A stretch of DNA of 46,032 bases from Gamarada debralockiae (taxonomy: Eukaryota > Ascomycota > Leotiomycetes > Helotiales > Hyphodiscaceae). The notes below the pieces were generated by a model, which did not search any database, was not told where the DNA came from, and saw only the letters and a list, made by a program, of their open reading frames with translations. The stretch covers positions 1 through 46,032 of the forward strand of contig NXFV01000039.1 in the NCBI GenBank assembly GCA_002803225.1, given 5' to 3'. Positions 43,235-46,032 of this stretch are shown here, one piece after another; the stretch's first letter is position 1; each line of letters starts with the position of its first letter. Position numbers and translations under genes: made by a program.

Positions 43235-44599
43235 CAGTACTAGACAATTAGTAATACCCCAGACCTCAGAACACCAAAATGAAAAACGCGACACAACAAC
43301 TTGAATTTATTATTATAATACAACCACGTATTCCAATTCGCCCTAAATTAAATCAAAACACTTAAAAATAGCCACGTATTAAATCGTACAACTTAAAATA
43401 CAAAAATCGTCCCCTAATACTTCGTATGCCACCCTTTTGCCTGAATCACCGCCTGAATACGTCTCTGCATACTCTTTACCAACAACTCAAATAAAGAGTC
43501 AGGAAGAGCTTTCCAAGCAAGTTATAAGGCCTTCTCCATCTTCTTTAACTCCTCCTCTGAGTCTCCCTTTGCATCCCAGACCTCTGGGAACATCTCCATA
43601 ACCTTTTCTTTCAATGCCTTCTACACGTGTTCGATTGGGTTCAAATCGGGGGAGTAGGGGGGCCAGTCGGAGGTGTCTATTCCATTTAACTCGAACTATT
43701 CTTTGACTTTGTTGGCAGTATGGATTGGGGCATTGTCTTGCATGAAATAGAGGTCGTTACGATAGTGTCTAGGAAGGTTTGCGTCGAGTACTTCGATGTA
43801 AGAGTTCGCAGAGTAGCCATGCTTCTTTGACTCAAAGTCGCGGTCCATTATATAGAGATCCGACCGTTCTCCATTGCCCCAAAACATGCCCCAGACCATG
43901 ATTCGAAGGTCTTTTCCCTTCCTATATGTTTCGACAAATTCTGGCTTCCATTTATCAGAAGGGGTACCCCATACCCAGGCCCTCTTCTTTCCTTTACCCC
44001 GCTCTGCAGAACACTCGTCACTCCACATATACTTTCTCCATTGGTCGACAGTCCACAACCTTCGCTCAAGGCACCAAGCAAGCCTAAGAGCTGCTACTTC
44101 TGCCGTAAGCTCCGGGCGCTTCTTTGCACGCCAGTGATGAAGCCCTTGGGCTCTCGCGATATTCTTGATAGTGGAGTTGCTCATTTTGAGCCCGGTAGCT
44201 TCGCGACGTTGCTGGAACGTAAGTTTTAGGGTATTGACGAAGGTTTCGGAGTATCATTCTCGTGTCTCGAGGGTCATAAATAATAGGACGACCGGGGCGA
44301 GGTAAAGAAGCGCCATTGGTGTTGAGAATCTCAAGTGCAATGGACCCTCGTACGCGCTCGCGCGTAGTCAAAAGGGTATCGGCAATTGCGCGTTGTGTAA
44401 GGCCCGCAATATGAAGGCCAGCGATCTTCCCTCTTTGGTAGGGAGTGGTTTCAGACCCACGAACATGGTTACCACTTAAGGAAGCCAGCGGAGTACGTTG
44501 TGGTGGCATTTTATTGTATTGAAGAGATGAAGGAAAATCGCGGTTCGCGAAAAAACGCGACTTTTACGGTTTTGGGGTATTACTAATTGTCGCTTACTG
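43235..44599 (-). mobile_element. Tc1-mariner element, 1365 bp, TA duplication, decayed
   Basis: The ends are CAGTACTAGACAATTAG and, inverted, CAGTAAGCGACAATTAG, extending to TAATACCCCA: about 27 bp with three mismatches (43235-43261 and 44573-44599). TA flanks both sides (43233-43234, 44600-44601). It is inserted in the Crypton remnant. The terminal repeats differ from those of the 21.3 kb element. Confidence 0.9.
43414..44509 (-). pseudogene. Tc1-mariner DD34E transposase, frameshifted with stops
   Basis: ATG 44509 opens MPPQRTPLASLSGNHVRGSE, then a helix-turn-helix (LHIAGLTQRAIADTLLTTRE). A one-base shift near 44225-44235 moves the frame to FQQRREATGLKMSNSTIKN. Catalytic segments follow: WSDECSAERG (Asp), YFMQDNAPIHTANKVKE (Asp), and PPYSPDLNPIEHV (Glu) with 34 residues between the last two acids. 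Three stops: TAG after KVKE, TAG after PIEHV (both likely former Trp), and TAA after KAL (likely former Gln). Ends GWHTKY at 43414. Inactive copy. Confidence 0.85.
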
Positions 44600-45177
44600 T
44601 AGCCCATAAAAGTTATAGGGACCTCGCCCCAGAGTAGGGCGTCTAGGCTGCCCTGGAGGCCCTGTAGCTGCTGCTTTAACCCGCTCACAAGCTGGTTACT
44701 ATTGCGTAAGACCGCCTCGCGAGAGCTCTCAAGGACAGAGCTTAGCTCTGGCAGCGCGCGCTGCAAGAGCAGGCTCTGCGGCTCGCTCGCGGCTGTGTCA
44801 GACTAGATTGCGCGCGCGAACACGTCCCAGTCCGGCCCGTAAAAGGGGGCCTGGGCGAAGAAGGGTAGTGATGGGTAGCAAGGCTGTAAGGTAGCGAGGT
44901 CTTGTAGCAAGACTATCTGTAGGTGCTTTAGAAGCTTGACAAAGCCGTCCGAGACCAAGTCGTCATCGAGGCCGCCGTACGCCCAGCGCTACCGGCGCGC
45001 GCGTGCCTTAAAGCGGAGCTCCCACTCCTTAATCTAGGGCCAGAGCTGCTTCTAGAGGAGCACAGGAGGCTCGTGGACTGCGCGCGCTAGGAAGTAGTCG
45101 CCAGGGGTAGTAGAGAAGCCCAACGACGATGCGCATGAACTCGCGCGGCAAGTGCGTTAAGTACGCCTTGATAAGTA

Positions 45178-45442
45178 TTGTGGTGGGGAAATCGGTCACG
45201 TTGATCGCTTAGCTGGATGTCACGTGCCAGCCGGGCATATTTTGTCTTTTGCAGCTGGACCTGTACTTAGACACCTACACATACATGCACAATCGTACAA
45301 CTTGTTTTCTGATGCGTTTTTGCAGTGCGTTCGAGCACATGACCTTCGTTTTACGTTGTTTTTGTTTTATCCCTCACTAGAGCACGTGCGATACACAGCG
45401 CAATCGGGACGCGCTTATACTCGCATTTCGTTCCTTCTACAG
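45178..45442 (-). mobile_element. MITE family 1, copy 3 (265 bp), inverted, TA duplication
   Basis: Starts TTGTGGTGGGGAAATCGG after TA (45176-45177) and ends CGTTCCTTCTACAG before TA (45443-45444). It is the reverse complement of copies 1 and 2 in layout and nearer to copy 1 in sequence. It interrupts the Crypton frame directly before LIKAYLTHLPREFMR. Confidence 0.9.
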
Positions 45443-46032
45443 TATGCTCTAGTTCTAGCAGCTAGCTTGTGAGATCTGGGCTAGTGATAAGCCGTGGGTC
45501 TTTGCGTCTTGCGCGCTAACGCGCCTTAGGAGGTGTGTCTTCTTTTTTGTCACAAGACTAGCAGCTCTAAAGACTTACTAGGTCTCTTGCAGCTATGTTA
45601 GGTACAAGAGCTCCTTCTCGCAGTCCTGCCCTACAAGGACCTTGATATTATACTAGTCTTGCTAGCGCCGGAAAGAGGGCGCAGGCTCACTTGATATATA
45701 CCAGCGCTAGAACAGGAGCTACGCCAAGGCTCCTTGTGTACAGAAGAGGGAGCCCTTGTGACGTAGTAAGCCTATGAACTCCTTCTTTGCTGTCTTATTT
45801 ATCTTCCCATCCTAGAGGAGGCTCACAAGGCAGTTGCACGCAGTTGGCCCCTTGGACGAAGGGTAGTTTAGTAAGGAGAGGTCCGCAAGCTCTATCTTGC
45901 GGCGATTCTCTCCCTGGAGAAGGTAGTAGTGGCCGAAGAGAAGATCAACACACGTCCGTAGATTTTATAGTGTAGTGGGGTTTTGTGGTCTATGCGCACG
46001 TGGTTCGCAGACACGTGCGCAGGACCAGCATA

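Larger units (their letters stand above)
43127..46032 (-). pseudogene. Crypton-type (Ndc10-like tyrosine recombinase) remnant, interrupted by two elements, runs off right edge
   Basis: The minus strand reads a decayed Crypton protein. From the right edge: GHYYLLQGENRRKIELADLS, then YPSSKGPTACNCLVSLL, stop, DGKINKTAKKEFIGLLRHKG and SLFCTQGALA (about 45960-45715), frameshifted further on. The recombinase-end segment GRWN-type box appears as stop-N-stop-S, followed after the MITE by LIKAYLTHLPREFMRIVVG (from about 45174). Next come DDDLVSDGFVKLLKHLQIVL, LQDLATLQPCYPSLPFFAQA, SLLLQRALPELSSVLESS, and LQGLQGSLDALLWGEVPITF up to the mariner element. Left of that element the frame resumes YFGPPPGTAPTLAPGDLAAA and stops at 43127. 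Cryptons integrate by a tyrosine recombinase with an Ndc10-like DNA-binding part. Several stops stand at expected Gln (CAG to TAG) or Trp (TGG to TAG) codons. Confidence 0.75.

Noticed and set aside
1..46032. tRNA, rRNA and CRISPR loci
   Set aside because: A scan by eye for tRNA B-box-like GGTTCGANTCC strings with matching arms, for rRNA segments and for regularly spaced repeats found none that hold up.

Overview
The window is nuclear DNA from a filamentous ascomycete (Pezizomycotina; a leotiomycete-like fungus is possible, but I cannot fix the class from sequence alone). The evidence is short GT-AG introns (46-90 bp in most genes), fungal families (Pfa3 palmitoyltransferase, Aim6, Clr5/ankyrin, SAT4/PTH11-type membrane protein, DHA1-type MFS), Fot1/pogo, Tc1-mariner and Crypton transposons, and point mutations in dead transposons that look like repeat-induced point mutation (RIP: CpA to TpA).

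Layout. 1-5.2 kb is a degenerate, repeat-rich flank. It holds a RIP-damaged Fot1/pogo transposase running off the left edge, a MITE, a broken SAT4-type membrane protein gene, and a pair of ~145 bp inverted repeats around that gene. 5.2-33 kb is the gene-rich core: pfa3 (DHHC palmitoyltransferase), a UBE2J/Ubc6-like tail-anchored E2, two small hypotheticals, an SMP-30-like propeller protein, a very large TFIIIC Tfc3-like gene, an MFS transporter, a proline-rich small protein, AIM6, a lysine-rich nucleolar-type protein, and a Clr5/ankyrin protein. A complete Tc1-mariner element with an almost intact transposase sits in the shared promoter between the divergent Tfc3-like and MFS genes. 33-46 kb is again accessory: several MITEs, a C-terminally truncated MFS transporter, an FAD monooxygenase, and a nest of transposons at the right edge in which a decayed Crypton (Ndc10-like tyrosine recombinase) is interrupted by a Tc1-mariner element and by a MITE.

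Main result. Three separate reading frames at 12.4-21.1 kb (two of them lacking an ATG) join through two phase-consistent introns into one gene for a 2766-residue protein. Its N-terminus and C-terminal half look like TFIIIC subunit Tfc3, but it also carries a perfect Zn2Cys6 cluster whose sixth cysteine is supplied across an intron, a SAP-like segment, an AT-hook, a C2HC finger and an internal duplication. If real, this is a Pol III general factor that has gained several DNA-binding modules.

Second result. One MITE family of 265-275 bp with TA target duplications occurs three times (675-939, 37851-38125, 45178-45442). At the right edge, conceptual removal of the MITE and of the mariner element rejoins the Crypton reading frame, which gives a relative insertion order.
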